Source: Nitrosopumilaceae archaeon
GTDB taxonomy: Archaea; Thermoproteota; Nitrososphaeria; Nitrososphaerales; Nitrosopumilaceae
DNA: 44,798 nt
NCBI GenBank assembly: GCA_022823825.1
Contig: JAJEHG010000058.1
Location: forward strand, 1 to 44,798
Direction of reading: 5' to 3'
Part shown: positions 8,867 to 16,424 of the stretch, in pieces
How positions within the stretch are numbered: the stretch's first letter is position 1
Layout of the letters: every line of letters begins with the position of its first letter
Position numbers and translations under genes: made by a program
Notes under the pieces: model-generated
What the model was told of the DNA's origin: nothing
What the model saw: only the letters and a program-made list of their open reading frames with translations
Databases searched by the model: none

Positions 8867-9325
8867 ATGGCACGGCACGGATATGCGTTTCAGGGATTCG
8901 ACTCCACGCAGCACGTCCGCGCCTCGGTGCGGGAGAGGGACATGTCGCACAAGCACGCCCGCGAGGTCGCAAAGGCCATATCGGGGCTCAGCCTGGAGAG
9001 GGCGCGCGACTATCTTACCGCCGTGACAAACAAGGAGAGGGCCGTACCGTTTGGCAGGTACAAGGGCCAGGTAGGCCACCGATCGGATCCCGGCATGATG
9101 GCGGGCCGCTACCCCCAGAAGACCGCGCACGAGTTCATAAGGGCGCTCGACAACCTAGAGGCGAACGCCGGATACCAGGGCTTTGACGTGGACAGGCTGA
9201 AGATAATCAACGCGACAGTCCACAAGGGCGTCGTGATAAAGCGCATCATACCGAGGGCGCAGGGAAGGGCCACCCCAAAGAACAACGTAATGACGCACCT
9301 GGAACTGGTGGCAAGGGAGGTATGA
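8867..9325 (+). CDS. rpl22: Ribosomal protein L22 (uL22)
   Basis: Large-subunit protein whose beta hairpin lines the exit tunnel. From ATG 8867 it has 152 residues, [12 protein letters not shown], with the archaeal [20 protein letters not shown] and the C-terminal hairpin [17 protein letters not shown] at 8858 overlaps the S19 stop (GTGA) and would add three residues; either could be used. The S3 start follows one base after its stop. Confidence 0.94.
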   Translation: MARHGYAFQGFDSTQHVRASVRERDMSHKHAREVAKAISGLSLERARDYLTAVTNKERAVPFGRYKGQVGHRSDPGMMAGRYPQKTAHEFIRALDNLEANAGYQGFDVDRLKIINATVHKGVVIKRIIPRAQGRATPKNNVMTHLELVAREV

Positions 9326-9326
9326 A

Positions 9327-10160
9327 ATGTCCGCCGTAAAGAACGTCATAAAGGACAACTACAACATGATGCTCCTGCACGACTACCTCAAGCAGGCAAT
9401 AAAGGAAGCCGGCTTTTCGCACGCCGAGATATCAAAGACGCCCACAGGCACGCGCATCGCGCTGCACGTGACGCGCCCGGGCATAGTGATCGGGCGCAAG
9501 GGGACGGGGATACGCGAACTGACGGAGCGCCTCGAGCACACCTTTGGGCTGAAGAACCCGCAGGTCTCCGTAACCGAGATCGCGGTGCCCGAGCTCTCGC
9601 CAAGCGTGATGTGCAACAGGATGGCCGCGCACCTGGAGCGCGGGACCGCGTTCAGGAGGGCCACCATGTGGACGCTCAACCAGGTCATGGAGAACGGGGC
9701 CATGGGGGTCCAGATTACCGTGTCCGGCAAGCTGCGTGGCGACCGCTCTGCCTTTGAAAAGCATACTGCCGGCGTCCTGCCTCGCGCAGGGCACCACGCA
9801 GAGGTCATAGTAGACGAGGACGTAGCCCACGTCAACACGCCGATGGGGCTCATCGGGGTCCGGATAAGGATAGCGCACAAGGAGCGGAGGCCCCCAGAGT
9901 TCGAGATGAGATCTGTAGAAGATCTTGCCAAGGCCAAGAAAACTGCAAAAGAGGAGGCCGGAGGCGGCGACAATGACGGGGACGACACGGCAGACGGCGC
10001 AAAGCAGGCTGATGAAGGCGGTGACGCCGGGGACGCTGGAAAGGACGCCGACGCGCCAAGTGACGACGGTCCGGCCACCGAGTCCGAGCACATCAAGATG
10101 GAGGGGGAGCACATAAAGAAACTCGACACCATGGAAGAAGAGGAGGCCGCAATGAAATGA
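9327..10160 (+). CDS. rps3: Ribosomal protein S3 (uS3) with acidic tail
   Basis: Small-subunit protein at the mRNA entry site. The KH domain carries the GRKGTGI loop near residue 53, then the S3 C-terminal domain with [21 protein letters not shown] and the [14 protein letters not shown] strand. The recognisable fold ends near residue 205. The remaining 70 residues are a low-complexity tail rich in Asp, Gly, Ala and Glu, far longer than in most archaeal S3. It overlaps L29 by four bases (ATGA). Confidence 0.95.
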   Translation: MSAVKNVIKDNYNMMLLHDYLKQAIKEAGFSHAEISKTPTGTRIALHVTRPGIVIGRKGTGIRELTERLEHTFGLKNPQVSVTEIAVPELSPSVMCNRMAAHLERGTAFRRATMWTLNQVMENGAMGVQITVSGKLRGDRSAFEKHTAGVLPRAGHHAEVIVDEDVAHVNTPMGLIGVRIRIAHKERRPPEFEMRSVEDLAKAKKTAKEEAGGGDNDGDDTADGAKQADEGGDAGDAGKDADAPSDDGPATESEHIKMEGEHIKKLDTMEEEEAAMK

Positions 10161-10399
10161 AGAGAAGAAGCATGGCAGTGATACGGGAATACGACAGAAA
10201 GGAGCTGGAAGGGAAGATACGCGAATCCAGGGGAGAGCTTGCAAAGCTGAGGGTCGTTGCAACAAAGGGCACGCTGAAAAAGGACAGCGGCAGGCTGAGG
10301 CCTATACGCCGCGACATCGCCCGCATGGAGACCCGCCTCAGTGAGATCAGGGTGGAAGAGTACGCGCAGTCGCTTGAGGCTGACGGAGGCGGTGACTAG
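10157..10399 (+). CDS. rpl29: Ribosomal protein L29 (uL29)
   Basis: Small two-helix large-subunit protein near the tunnel exit, 80 residues, with the typical [16 protein letters not shown] and [15 protein letters not shown] helices. ATG 10157 overlaps the S3 stop by four bases; ATG 10172 ([11 protein letters not shown]) is an alternative closer to the family N-terminus. The stop overlaps the next gene's GTG by one base. Confidence 0.93.
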   Translation: MKRRSMAVIREYDRKELEGKIRESRGELAKLRVVATKGTLKKDSGRLRPIRRDIARMETRLSEIRVEEYAQSLEADGGGD

Positions 10400-10776
10400 T
10401 GACCGTAACGCCCACGCCGGTTCTGGCCGCCAAGGGTACGGCGCCGCGCGCGGCAATATCTGCCGAGGACGTGCCGTTCCACGAGATAACCGGACTGGAC
10501 GTCAGGGTACTCGGAGCCCCGAACAGGTCGCTGGTGGGCCTGAGCGGCAGGATCCAGTACGAGACAAAGTCGATGATTGTAATTACGAAAGAGGAAGATG
10601 ACCGGTGTGCGCCCGTCGAGGATCGCGCCGGCAGTCAGCAGCAGCACCGCCGTGACGCGCCAAAAGGGATTCCAAAGAGGGGAGCCGTCCTCGAGTTCTC
10701 ACAGGGCGGGACATGCATAGGCACGGCAAGCGGGGACGCCATGCTAAAAAGGCCGTTTGAGAGGACAGCGGCATAG
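10399..10776 (+). CDS. rnp1: RNase P protein component 1 (Rpp29/Pop4)
   Basis: Protein subunit of archaeal RNase P, which matures tRNA 5' ends; the gene is classically placed between L29 and S17 in archaea, as here. The Sm-like barrel is visible as ITGLDVRVLGAPNRSLVGLSGRI, followed by ETKSMIVI and, later, the G-D-A-M-L-K-R-P-F-E-R-T end that matches the family's RPEDR-type C-terminus. The 125 residues include an insert of about 25 residues between strands (acidic, then Gln/His/Arg). GTG start at 10399, overlapping the L29 stop. Confidence 0.9.
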   Translation: MTVTPTPVLAAKGTAPRAAISAEDVPFHEITGLDVRVLGAPNRSLVGLSGRIQYETKSMIVITKEEDDRCAPVEDRAGSQQQHRRDAPKGIPKRGAVLEFSQGGTCIGTASGDAMLKRPFERTAA

Positions 10777-10801
10777 GAGAAAGAAGGGTGGAGGTATCAG
10801 G

Positions 10802-11167
10802 ATGTCAGAAAAGAACCACGACGACAGTGCGGGAAGCGGCAGCGCCAGGAACATCGGGATAAGCTCCGGACGCGCGCCGGGGCAGCCGTGCGGCGACAGG
10901 AACTGCCCGTACCACGGGAAACTGCCAGTCAGGGGAAGGCTCTTTGACGGGCGCGTGACGGGAGCAAAGGCAAGGCAGACTGCCACACTCCAAAAGGACG
11001 TCCCGGTATACTTTGCAAAGTTCAAGAGATACGCAAGGGGCAAGAGCACCATACACGCGCACGTGCCCGGATGCATCAAGGTGCAGAACGGCGACAACGT
11101 CCTTGCAGCAGAGTGCAGGCCGATCTCAAAGTCCGTCTCGTACGTGGTGGTGGAGGTGCGCAAGTAA
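10802..11167 (+). CDS. rps17: Ribosomal protein S17 (uS17)
   Basis: Small-subunit 16S rRNA-binding protein, 121 residues. After a Ser/Gly-rich leader the archaeal CPYHGKLPVRGRLFDG motif appears, then VTGAKARQTATLQKD and the OB-fold end GCIKVQNGDNVLAAECRPISKS. ATG 10802 is chosen over an earlier in-frame start because GGAGGT lies at 10790-10795. Its stop TAA shares a base with the L14 ATG. Confidence 0.95.
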   Translation: MSEKNHDDSAGSGSARNIGISSGRAPGQPCGDRNCPYHGKLPVRGRLFDGRVTGAKARQTATLQKDVPVYFAKFKRYARGKSTIHAHVPGCIKVQNGDNVLAAECRPISKSVSYVVVEVRK

Positions 11168-11589
11168 TGGCAAAGCAGGCCGGCAAGGGAGTGGAGGAGT
11201 TCCGCCCGTATGTGACAAGGTCGATACCGGTGGGCGCCAACATAGTGTGCGCCGACAACTCGGGAGCAAAGACACTGGAAGTGATAAACGTGCCGCGGCA
11301 CAAGACGCGCGCGTCCAGGCTTCCCGCCGCCGCGGTGGGGGACTTTTGCAACGTGGTGGTCAAAAAGGGCCCCGCCGAGCTCCGCAAGCAGGTGTACGGG
11401 GCCGTAATAGTGCGCCAAAAGTACGCGGTCCGCAGGCTCAACGGAGTCAGGGTCTGCTTTGAGGACAACGCCGCGGTGCTGATCACGCCGGAGGGCGAGA
11501 CGAAGGGCACCGACATAAAGGGCCCCGTCGCGGCCGAAGCCTCTGAAAAGTGGCCCAGGGTGGCCAACCTAGCGTCGATGGTGGTGTAA
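11167..11589 (+). CDS. rpl14: Ribosomal protein L14 (uL14)
   Basis: Large-subunit protein at the subunit interface. It has 140 residues with the beta-barrel signature GANIVCADNSGAKTLEVINV and the GDFCNVVVKKGPAELRKQV and RRLNGVRVCFEDNAAVLI segments. ATG 11167 overlaps the S17 stop by one base. An in-frame upstream extension exists but lies entirely inside S17. L24 starts directly after the stop. Confidence 0.96.
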   Translation: MAKQAGKGVEEFRPYVTRSIPVGANIVCADNSGAKTLEVINVPRHKTRASRLPAAAVGDFCNVVVKKGPAELRKQVYGAVIVRQKYAVRRLNGVRVCFEDNAAVLITPEGETKGTDIKGPVAAEASEKWPRVANLASMVV

Positions 11590-12303
11590 ATGGTAAAGCC
11601 GACAAAGATGAGAAACAGGCAGATATACAGGGCGTCCCAGTCCCTGCGGAGCAAGCAGGTGTCTGCAAACCTCTCAAAGGGACTCCGCTCAAAGTACAGC
11701 AGGCGCAGCATCAGGGTCGTGGAGGGCGACACGGTAATGATAAAACGCGGCGAGTACGCAGACGTGCCGGGCAAGGTTGAAAAGATAGACATTGCGTCGG
11801 GGCGCATCTCGGTTGCAGGAGTCAAAAAGGAAAAGGCAAAAGGGGACAAGTTTGACGTTATGATACACGCGTCCAACGTCCTTGTGACCGGGCTGAACCT
11901 GGGCGACCAGAGGCGCCGCGACAAGATTGGGGCAACCGGCGAGTACGAGACGGACGAAACCGTAGCCGAAACCGGGGCTGCCACTGCTACGGCTGCTGCC
12001 ACTGCTACCGACGGCACCCCGACTGCGGACGACGGCGTAAAAGCCACCCCGGACGAGACCGGCGATGGCGGGGCGGACAGTGCAGATGACGAGGACGTAC
12101 AGGCAGTCGACAGCCAAGACGGCGGCCGTGACAGTGATGCCGACGCAGGCGGGGACGCGGATGTCGCTGACGACAGCGATGGCGAGGATAACGAAGGCAG
12201 CGATGCCGGCGACGACACGGACGGCGACCGCGACGGAAACCAAGGCAATGGCGGCGGGCAAGCAGATAAAACCAAGCAGAATCGCCCGGGGGATGAAGCG
12301 TAA
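11590..12303 (+). CDS. rpl24: Ribosomal protein L24 (uL24) with long acidic tail
   Basis: Assembly-initiator protein of the large subunit. Residues 1-115 are a normal archaeal L24: [15 protein letters not shown], then the KOW motif [21 protein letters not shown]. Residues 116-237 form a tail made almost only of Asp, Ala, Gly, Glu and Thr, which doubles the protein's length. The tail ends in a short Lys/Asn/Arg stretch. It is in frame with no interruption, and the S4e ATG overlaps the stop, so it is translated. No function is known to me for such a tail. Confidence 0.94.
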   Translation: MVKPTKMRNRQIYRASQSLRSKQVSANLSKGLRSKYSRRSIRVVEGDTVMIKRGEYADVPGKVEKIDIASGRISVAGVKKEKAKGDKFDVMIHASNVLVTGLNLGDQRRRDKIGATGEYETDETVAETGAATATAAATATDGTPTADDGVKATPDETGDGGADSADDEDVQAVDSQDGGRDSDADAGGDADVADDSDGEDNEGSDAGDDTDGDRDGNQGNGGGQADKTKQNRPGDEA

Positions 12304-13022
12304 TGGTGAGCATATCCGGGAGCAAAAAGCTAAAGCGTCAGATGGCCCCGCTATTCTGGGGAATTACGCGCAAGGACAAGAGGTTCGTAGTCACCACGAG
12401 GCCCGGGCCCCACGGCAAGCACGTGGCGGTTCCCACGGCGGTCTTTCTGCGCGACATGCTAAAGATAGTCACAAGCCTGCGCGAGGCAAAGTCCACCATA
12501 TACGCCGGCAAGGTGAAGGTCGACGGCGTGGTAAGAAAGTCGCTGCACCACCCCATCGGACTGATGGACGTGGTGGAGCTTGACGGCATGCCCGACGCAT
12601 ACAGGATGGTACCCACCGACGGACGACTGCTTGCTCCAATCAGGATTACAGACGGGGCGGAGACCACCAAGAAGCTTGCAAGGGTAAAGAGCAAGACCAC
12701 GATCTCCGGAGGGCGCACCCAGGTAGGGTTCCACGACGGCCGCTCCCTCATTACGGACACAGAACTCAGCGTGGGCGACGCGTGCCTGCTGCAGGTGCCG
12801 GAACAGAAGATACTAGAGGTGCTGAAGTTTGAGGAGGGCTGCCAGGCCCTGGTGACCAGGGGGATAAACGCGGGCCGCACGGGCACGATCGAGGCGATAG
12901 AGCCCGGCACGTTCATACTTCCAAAGAGGGTGCTGCTCGCCCTCGAGGAGCGCAAGATAGAGATTCCCGCAGACATAATAATGCCCATAGGACGGGACAA
13001 GCCCGTTATTGCGATAAGGTGA
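12303..13022 (+). CDS. rps4e: Ribosomal protein S4e (eS4)
   Basis: Archaeal/eukaryotic small-subunit protein, 239 residues. N-terminal S4-like RNA-binding domain (TSLREAKSTIYAGKVKVDG), central RS4 domain, and a KOW-like C-terminal part (TRGINAGRTGTIEAIEPG). Overlaps the L24 stop by one base. Its presence confirms an archaeal rather than bacterial operon. Confidence 0.96.
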   Translation: MVSISGSKKLKRQMAPLFWGITRKDKRFVVTTRPGPHGKHVAVPTAVFLRDMLKIVTSLREAKSTIYAGKVKVDGVVRKSLHHPIGLMDVVELDGMPDAYRMVPTDGRLLAPIRITDGAETTKKLARVKSKTTISGGRTQVGFHDGRSLITDTELSVGDACLLQVPEQKILEVLKFEEGCQALVTRGINAGRTGTIEAIEPGTFILPKRVLLALEERKIEIPADIIMPIGRDKPVIAIR

Positions 13023-13026
13023 TGAC

Positions 13027-13638
13027 ATGATGTCGGTCCAGCAGACAGAGACGAGAGAGGAAGGGCAAGACCGCGAACGTCCTGCCGATGCTGGCGCCGC
13101 CAACGCCCCCGCCGCCGCTACAAAGAACCCCATGAGGCGCATATACCTTGAAAAGGTCGTGCTCAACATGGGCATGGGCCGCTCCGGGGACGCCATCAAC
13201 ATTGCAAAAAAGGCCCTCGAGCAGATCACCGGCGGGCGCAAGCCCTGCCAGCGCGACGCGAGGAGCAGCCAGCGCGACTGGGGCGTCCGCAAGGGCGAGC
13301 CCATAGGCGCCTCCGTCACGGTCCGCGGCGAGGAGGCCAGGGCGCTGCTCAAGAGGCTGCTGGAGGCAAAGGGCAACGCGGTGAACGGGCGCTCATTTGA
13401 CAACTTTGGAAACTACTCTTTTGGGATAGGCGAGCACATCGACATTCCGGGCGTAAAGTACGAGCCGCAGATAGGCATACTCGGGCTCGGCGTCTCAGTC
13501 GCCCTCGCCCGCCCGGGATACTCCATACGCAAGCGCAGCAAGCACAAGGCGAGCGTCGGGCGCTCCCACGCAATCACGAGCGCAGAGGCGCAGGAGTTTG
13601 TGGCATCCGAGTTCGGGGTGCAGGTGGTGTCGCAGTAA
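13027..13638 (+). CDS. rpl5: Ribosomal protein L5 (uL5)
   Basis: Binds 5S rRNA in the central protuberance. The family core begins at residue 36 (MRRIYLEKVVLNMGMGRSGD) and includes TGGRKPCQRDARSS, GEPIGASVTVRG and GNYSFGIGEHIDIPG. The first 35 residues are a Gln/Glu/Arg then Ala-rich extension, absent from typical L5; an internal start at 13132 would give the standard length. The stop overlaps the S14 ATG. Confidence 0.94.
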   Translation: MMSVQQTETREEGQDRERPADAGAANAPAAATKNPMRRIYLEKVVLNMGMGRSGDAINIAKKALEQITGGRKPCQRDARSSQRDWGVRKGEPIGASVTVRGEEARALLKRLLEAKGNAVNGRSFDNFGNYSFGIGEHIDIPGVKYEPQIGILGLGVSVALARPGYSIRKRSKHKASVGRSHAITSAEAQEFVASEFGVQVVSQ

Positions 13639-13817
13639 TGGCAAAGGACCGCTCGTACGAGTTTACCGGGAGAAAAAAGCACGACTTTGGGCGCGGCTCA
13701 AGGTGGTGCAAGCGGTGCGGCGACTATACCGCGGTGATCCAAAAGTACAACCTCATGATATGCCGGCGGTGCTTTAGGGAGGTCGCGCCCTCCCTGGGAT
13801 TCAGGAAGAACAGGTGA
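13638..13817 (+). CDS. rps14: Ribosomal protein S14, zinc-binding form (uS14)
   Basis: Short archaeal S14 of 59 residues, beginning MAKDRSYEFTGRKKHDFG. Four cysteines at 24, 27, 42 and 45 form the zinc ribbon (CKRC and CRRC), so this is the C+ type. ATG overlaps the L5 stop by one base, and the TGA at 13815-13817 leads into the S8 start. Position between L5 and S8 is the conserved archaeal order. Confidence 0.95.
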   Translation: MAKDRSYEFTGRKKHDFGRGSRWCKRCGDYTAVIQKYNLMICRRCFREVAPSLGFRKNR

Positions 13818-13819
13818 GA

Positions 13820-14215
13820 ATGATGCCGGCAACCAACATACTTGCAAACCTGTTCGTCACCCTATACAACAACGAGGCGCGGCGCAAGCGCGAGTGCACC
13901 ATACTTCCCACCTCGAACCTGGCCGTCGAGGTGCTAAAGACGCTGGAGCGCGAAGAGTACATCGGCGGCTTTGAGCACGTGGACGACAGGAGGGGCGGCA
14001 AGTTCAAGATCACCCTGCTTGCAAAGATAAACAAGTGCGGCGCGATCTCGCCCAGGTTCAAGGTGCGCAACGACGAGTTCGGCAAGTGGGAGCAGCAGTA
14101 CCTGCCGGCGTACGACAGGGGCATGCTGCTTGTCACTACAAACCAGGGCGTCATGTCTCACCGCGAGGCGCTGCAGAAGGGAATAGGGGGGTTTCTGATA
14201 GGATATGTATACTAG
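13820..14215 (+). CDS. rps8: Ribosomal protein S8 (uS8)
   Basis: Small-subunit assembly protein binding helix 21 of 16S rRNA; 131 residues from ATG 13820. Shows ILANLFVTLYNNEARRKREC at the N-terminus and the conserved C-terminal GMLLVTTNQGVMSHREA segment. Starts at GTG 13814 or ATG 13823 are also possible; AGGTG just upstream fits 13820 or 13823. The end overlaps L6 by 11 bases. Confidence 0.94.
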   Translation: MMPATNILANLFVTLYNNEARRKRECTILPTSNLAVEVLKTLEREEYIGGFEHVDDRRGGKFKITLLAKINKCGAISPRFKVRNDEFGKWEQQYLPAYDRGMLLVTTNQGVMSHREALQKGIGGFLIGYVY

Positions 14216-14765
14216 GCCCGAAAAGATGCAGGACGTGGTGGAGGTCCCCGACGGCGTCACGGTCACAAAGAAAAAGCACATGCTAGGATTCGAGGGCCCG
14301 CTGGGCAAGACGTTCAAGAGCTTTAGGAGCATACCGGTAGGGATAGAGGTGGCCGACGGCCGCATAACCCTAAAGGCTGCGGGCCCGCGCAAGCGGGACT
14401 ATGCGATACTGCACACCGCGCGCTCCATCATAAAAAACATCTGCGAGGGGCTTGTCAGCGGGTACACCATAAAGATGAAGGTGGTGTTCGCCCACTTTCC
14501 GATTACGGTAAAGGCCGAGGGCGGAGAGGTCGTGATAGAGAACTTCCAGGGGGAGCGCGCCGCGCGCCGCACCCGGATAGTGGGCCCCACCACAAAGGTG
14601 GCGCCAAAGGGCGACGACGTCATAATAACCGGCGCCGTGTGGACCGACGTGACGCAGACTGCCGCGAACATAGAGCTCGCCACCCGGGTAAAGGGCAAGG
14701 ACCACCGCGTCTTCCTTGACGGGATATACGCGTACGAAAAGTCAAAGGGCATGACTGAAAAGTAG
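14205..14765 (+). CDS. rpl6: Ribosomal protein L6 (uL6)
   Basis: Large-subunit protein near the factor-binding site, 186 residues, two repeated alpha/beta domains. Markers are VTVTKKKHMLGFEGPLGK and AILHTARSIIKNICEGLVSGY. ATG 14205 overlaps S8; ATG 14226 is a possible shorter start. In other archaea L32e, L19e, L18, S5, L30 and L15 follow, but here the ribosomal run stops. Confidence 0.95.
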   Translation: MYTRPEKMQDVVEVPDGVTVTKKKHMLGFEGPLGKTFKSFRSIPVGIEVADGRITLKAAGPRKRDYAILHTARSIIKNICEGLVSGYTIKMKVVFAHFPITVKAEGGEVVIENFQGERAARRTRIVGPTTKVAPKGDDVIITGAVWTDVTQTAANIELATRVKGKDHRVFLDGIYAYEKSKGMTEK

Positions 14766-14790
14766 CCGGACGGACCGGGGTGATGCGTGC

Positions 14791-15099
14791 ATGGCCGGAA
14801 AGGATGGCGGCGGCGGGCTGGATTCCGAATTTGCAGGCTGGCTTGACGGCTACGTAGAGCAGATGTTGGACATCCACAGGATGGCGCGGCCCGCCCCCAG
14901 GACCGCCGACGTGTGGGGGTGCCAAAACGTGGGGGACTTTATGTGCGGCTTTTTTGTCGGGGAGATGATCGGCGCGGCCGTATCCGCGCTGCAGTCGCGG
15001 CACGGGCGCGAGCCCACCGCGCAGGAGCACGCGGAGATTGCGGCCATTGTGGAGAAGAGATCCGAGTCGATACGGGACGCGTTCTTGCAGTTCAACTGA
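14791..15099 (+). CDS. Small helical protein downstream of L6, unknown function
   Basis: A 102-residue protein that I do not recognise. It is mostly helical, with a central hydrophobic glycine-rich helix (MCGFFVGEMIGAAVSAL, residues 51-67) too short and polar for a clear membrane segment, two cysteines (WGCQN and FMCGF), and a C-terminal helix typical of small cytoplasmic proteins (EHAEIAAIVEKRSESIRDAF). It lies 25 bases after L6, preceded by GGGGTG at ribosome-site spacing and with no TATA box of its own, so it is probably co-transcribed with the ribosomal genes. Confidence 0.75.
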   Translation: MAGKDGGGGLDSEFAGWLDGYVEQMLDIHRMARPAPRTADVWGCQNVGDFMCGFFVGEMIGAAVSALQSRHGREPTAQEHAEIAAIVEKRSESIRDAFLQFN

Positions 15100-15176
15100 C
15101 GCGTGGCGGTTCTGCCCCAGGGCCCCAGTTTCCCAATTACATGGTTTTGAATCAGGGTCTTGTACCACTCGAAGTG

Positions 15177-15185
15177 CTTATAACG
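15177..15185 (+). promoter_or_regulatory. TATA box for the PEFG surface protein
   Basis: CTTATAACG, centred 26 bases before GTG 15207. This selects the GTG as a leaderless start rather than the earlier ATG at 15141. Confidence 0.6.
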
Positions 15186-15206
15186 CAACGTGCTCTGCCG
15201 TCCCTT

Positions 15207-16346
15207 GTGATTCGAGGCAGGAACTCCATTGCCATGCTGGTGGCAGTGGCGCTCGCAGTGACGGTTCCGGCCGCCGTCCACGCAGAATCCGACGCCGAGC
15301 TGTCCGAAAAGGTGCAGTTCGGAGCCGCGCTGGAAGAGGTTTTGGGCCACTTCAAGGCGCTGGAGGACAACCTCGACGAGGGCAACACGGGGCTTGCAAC
15401 GGCGCACGCAACGCACCCGATAGCCGAGCTGTACGACCTGATAAAGCCGACGCTTGCGGCAGTCGATCCCGCGCTGGACTCAGAGATGAGGGAGACGCTC
15501 GGGAACCTGGCCGACTCGGCGTCGACCAGAGTCGACAGGGACGAGGCCCAAGCCGCAATCGACAATGCCAAAAACGTGGTGGAAAGGGCCCGCGCCGCCG
15601 TAATAGAACCCGCCCTCAGCGGCAACCACACAGTCAAGCTTGAGATGGTGACCTCCCTGATGGAGACTTCAGCCGTAGAGTACGGCGTGGCCGTCTCCAA
15701 CGGGACGATCCATGAGATGGCAGAGTTCCAGGACGGCGCGGCGTTCGTGTGGCGCTCCGAGCAGATCCTAGACACGGTCAGGGACGACCTTGGCGGGAGC
15801 GACTATGAGAGGATGAAGGGGATATTCGACGAGATCAACGGGGCGTACGCGCAGAGGGCCGACCCGTCCATAGTCAAGGAGCAGACAAGCCGCCTTATAG
15901 GCGAGATCAACGCAGTCCTGGGCGTATCCGAAGACGACGGTGACGACCTGCAGGGGTACGTCGAGAACATACGCAGGCTGCTCACAGACGCCCGCGACGA
16001 GTACGAGGCGGGCAACCTGGATCTGGCGCTCAGCCATGCCACGAGGGCGTACCTTGACAACTACGAGTTCCTAGAGGGCCCGCTCATCGAGGCAGGCGAG
16101 AGGGAGCTCATGGAGGAGATCGAGGTGATGATGCGCAAGGATCTCAGGGCCATGATGAAGGAGGGGGCGCCCGCATCCGAGGTCTCCGAGCAGGTGGATG
16201 CCATACTGCTAAAGATGGACGCCGTCTCGGTTATAGTACCAGAGTTCGGCGCCATGGCCGCCATAGTCCTAGCTGTGGGAGTGACCGCCGCGATCGCGCT
16301 TGCATCGCGCAGTAGGCTCGTCCCGACGGCCTTGGCGCCGCGCTGA
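15207..16346 (+). CDS. Exported helical protein with PEFG-type C-terminal sorting signal
   Basis: 379 residues from GTG 15207. A signal peptide (MIRGRNSIAMLVAVALAVTV, cleavage near AVHA) leads an all-helical extracytoplasmic body. The C-terminus has VPEFGAMAAIVLAVGV, a membrane segment and a basic end (RSRLVP), the layout of the PEFG-CTERM sorting signal found in thaumarchaea, so it is probably anchored or processed by an archaeosortase. Residues 250-340 repeat a module present in the next gene: compare GNLDLALSHATRAYLDNYEF with GDYDSAQEDAIEAYLENFEY there. It is therefore a detached paralogue of the FTR1 ectodomain, and a role in iron capture is inferred from that link only. Confidence 0.82.
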   Translation: MIRGRNSIAMLVAVALAVTVPAAVHAESDAELSEKVQFGAALEEVLGHFKALEDNLDEGNTGLATAHATHPIAELYDLIKPTLAAVDPALDSEMRETLGNLADSASTRVDRDEAQAAIDNAKNVVERARAAVIEPALSGNHTVKLEMVTSLMETSAVEYGVAVSNGTIHEMAEFQDGAAFVWRSEQILDTVRDDLGGSDYERMKGIFDEINGAYAQRADPSIVKEQTSRLIGEINAVLGVSEDDGDDLQGYVENIRRLLTDARDEYEAGNLDLALSHATRAYLDNYEFLEGPLIEAGERELMEEIEVMMRKDLRAMMKEGAPASEVSEQVDAILLKMDAVSVIVPEFGAMAAIVLAVGVTAAIALASRSRLVPTALAPR

Positions 16347-16393
16347 TGACGCACGCTGGCGCCCCAATTCCAAGACCATGTAATGAAATTCGG

Positions 16394-16402
16394 GTTTAAA
16401 TT
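16394..16402 (+). promoter_or_regulatory. TATA box for the FTR1 permease
   Basis: GTTTAAATT, centred 26-27 bases before ATG 16425, the same spacing as the neighbouring gene. It excludes the more upstream in-frame ATG at 16383, which lies before the box. Confidence 0.6.
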
Positions 16403-16424
16403 GATCCGACGGGCAGCTGGTGTG

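Noticed and set aside
9383-10456. Long minus-strand frame (357 codons) across S3 and L29
   Set aside because: Antisense shadow of well-identified ribosomal genes in GC-rich DNA; Ser/Pro/Cys-rich with no motif.
11076-12275. Long minus-strand frame (399 codons) across L14 and L24
   Set aside because: Complement of the acidic L24 tail gives Ser/Val/Pro repeats; no family features.
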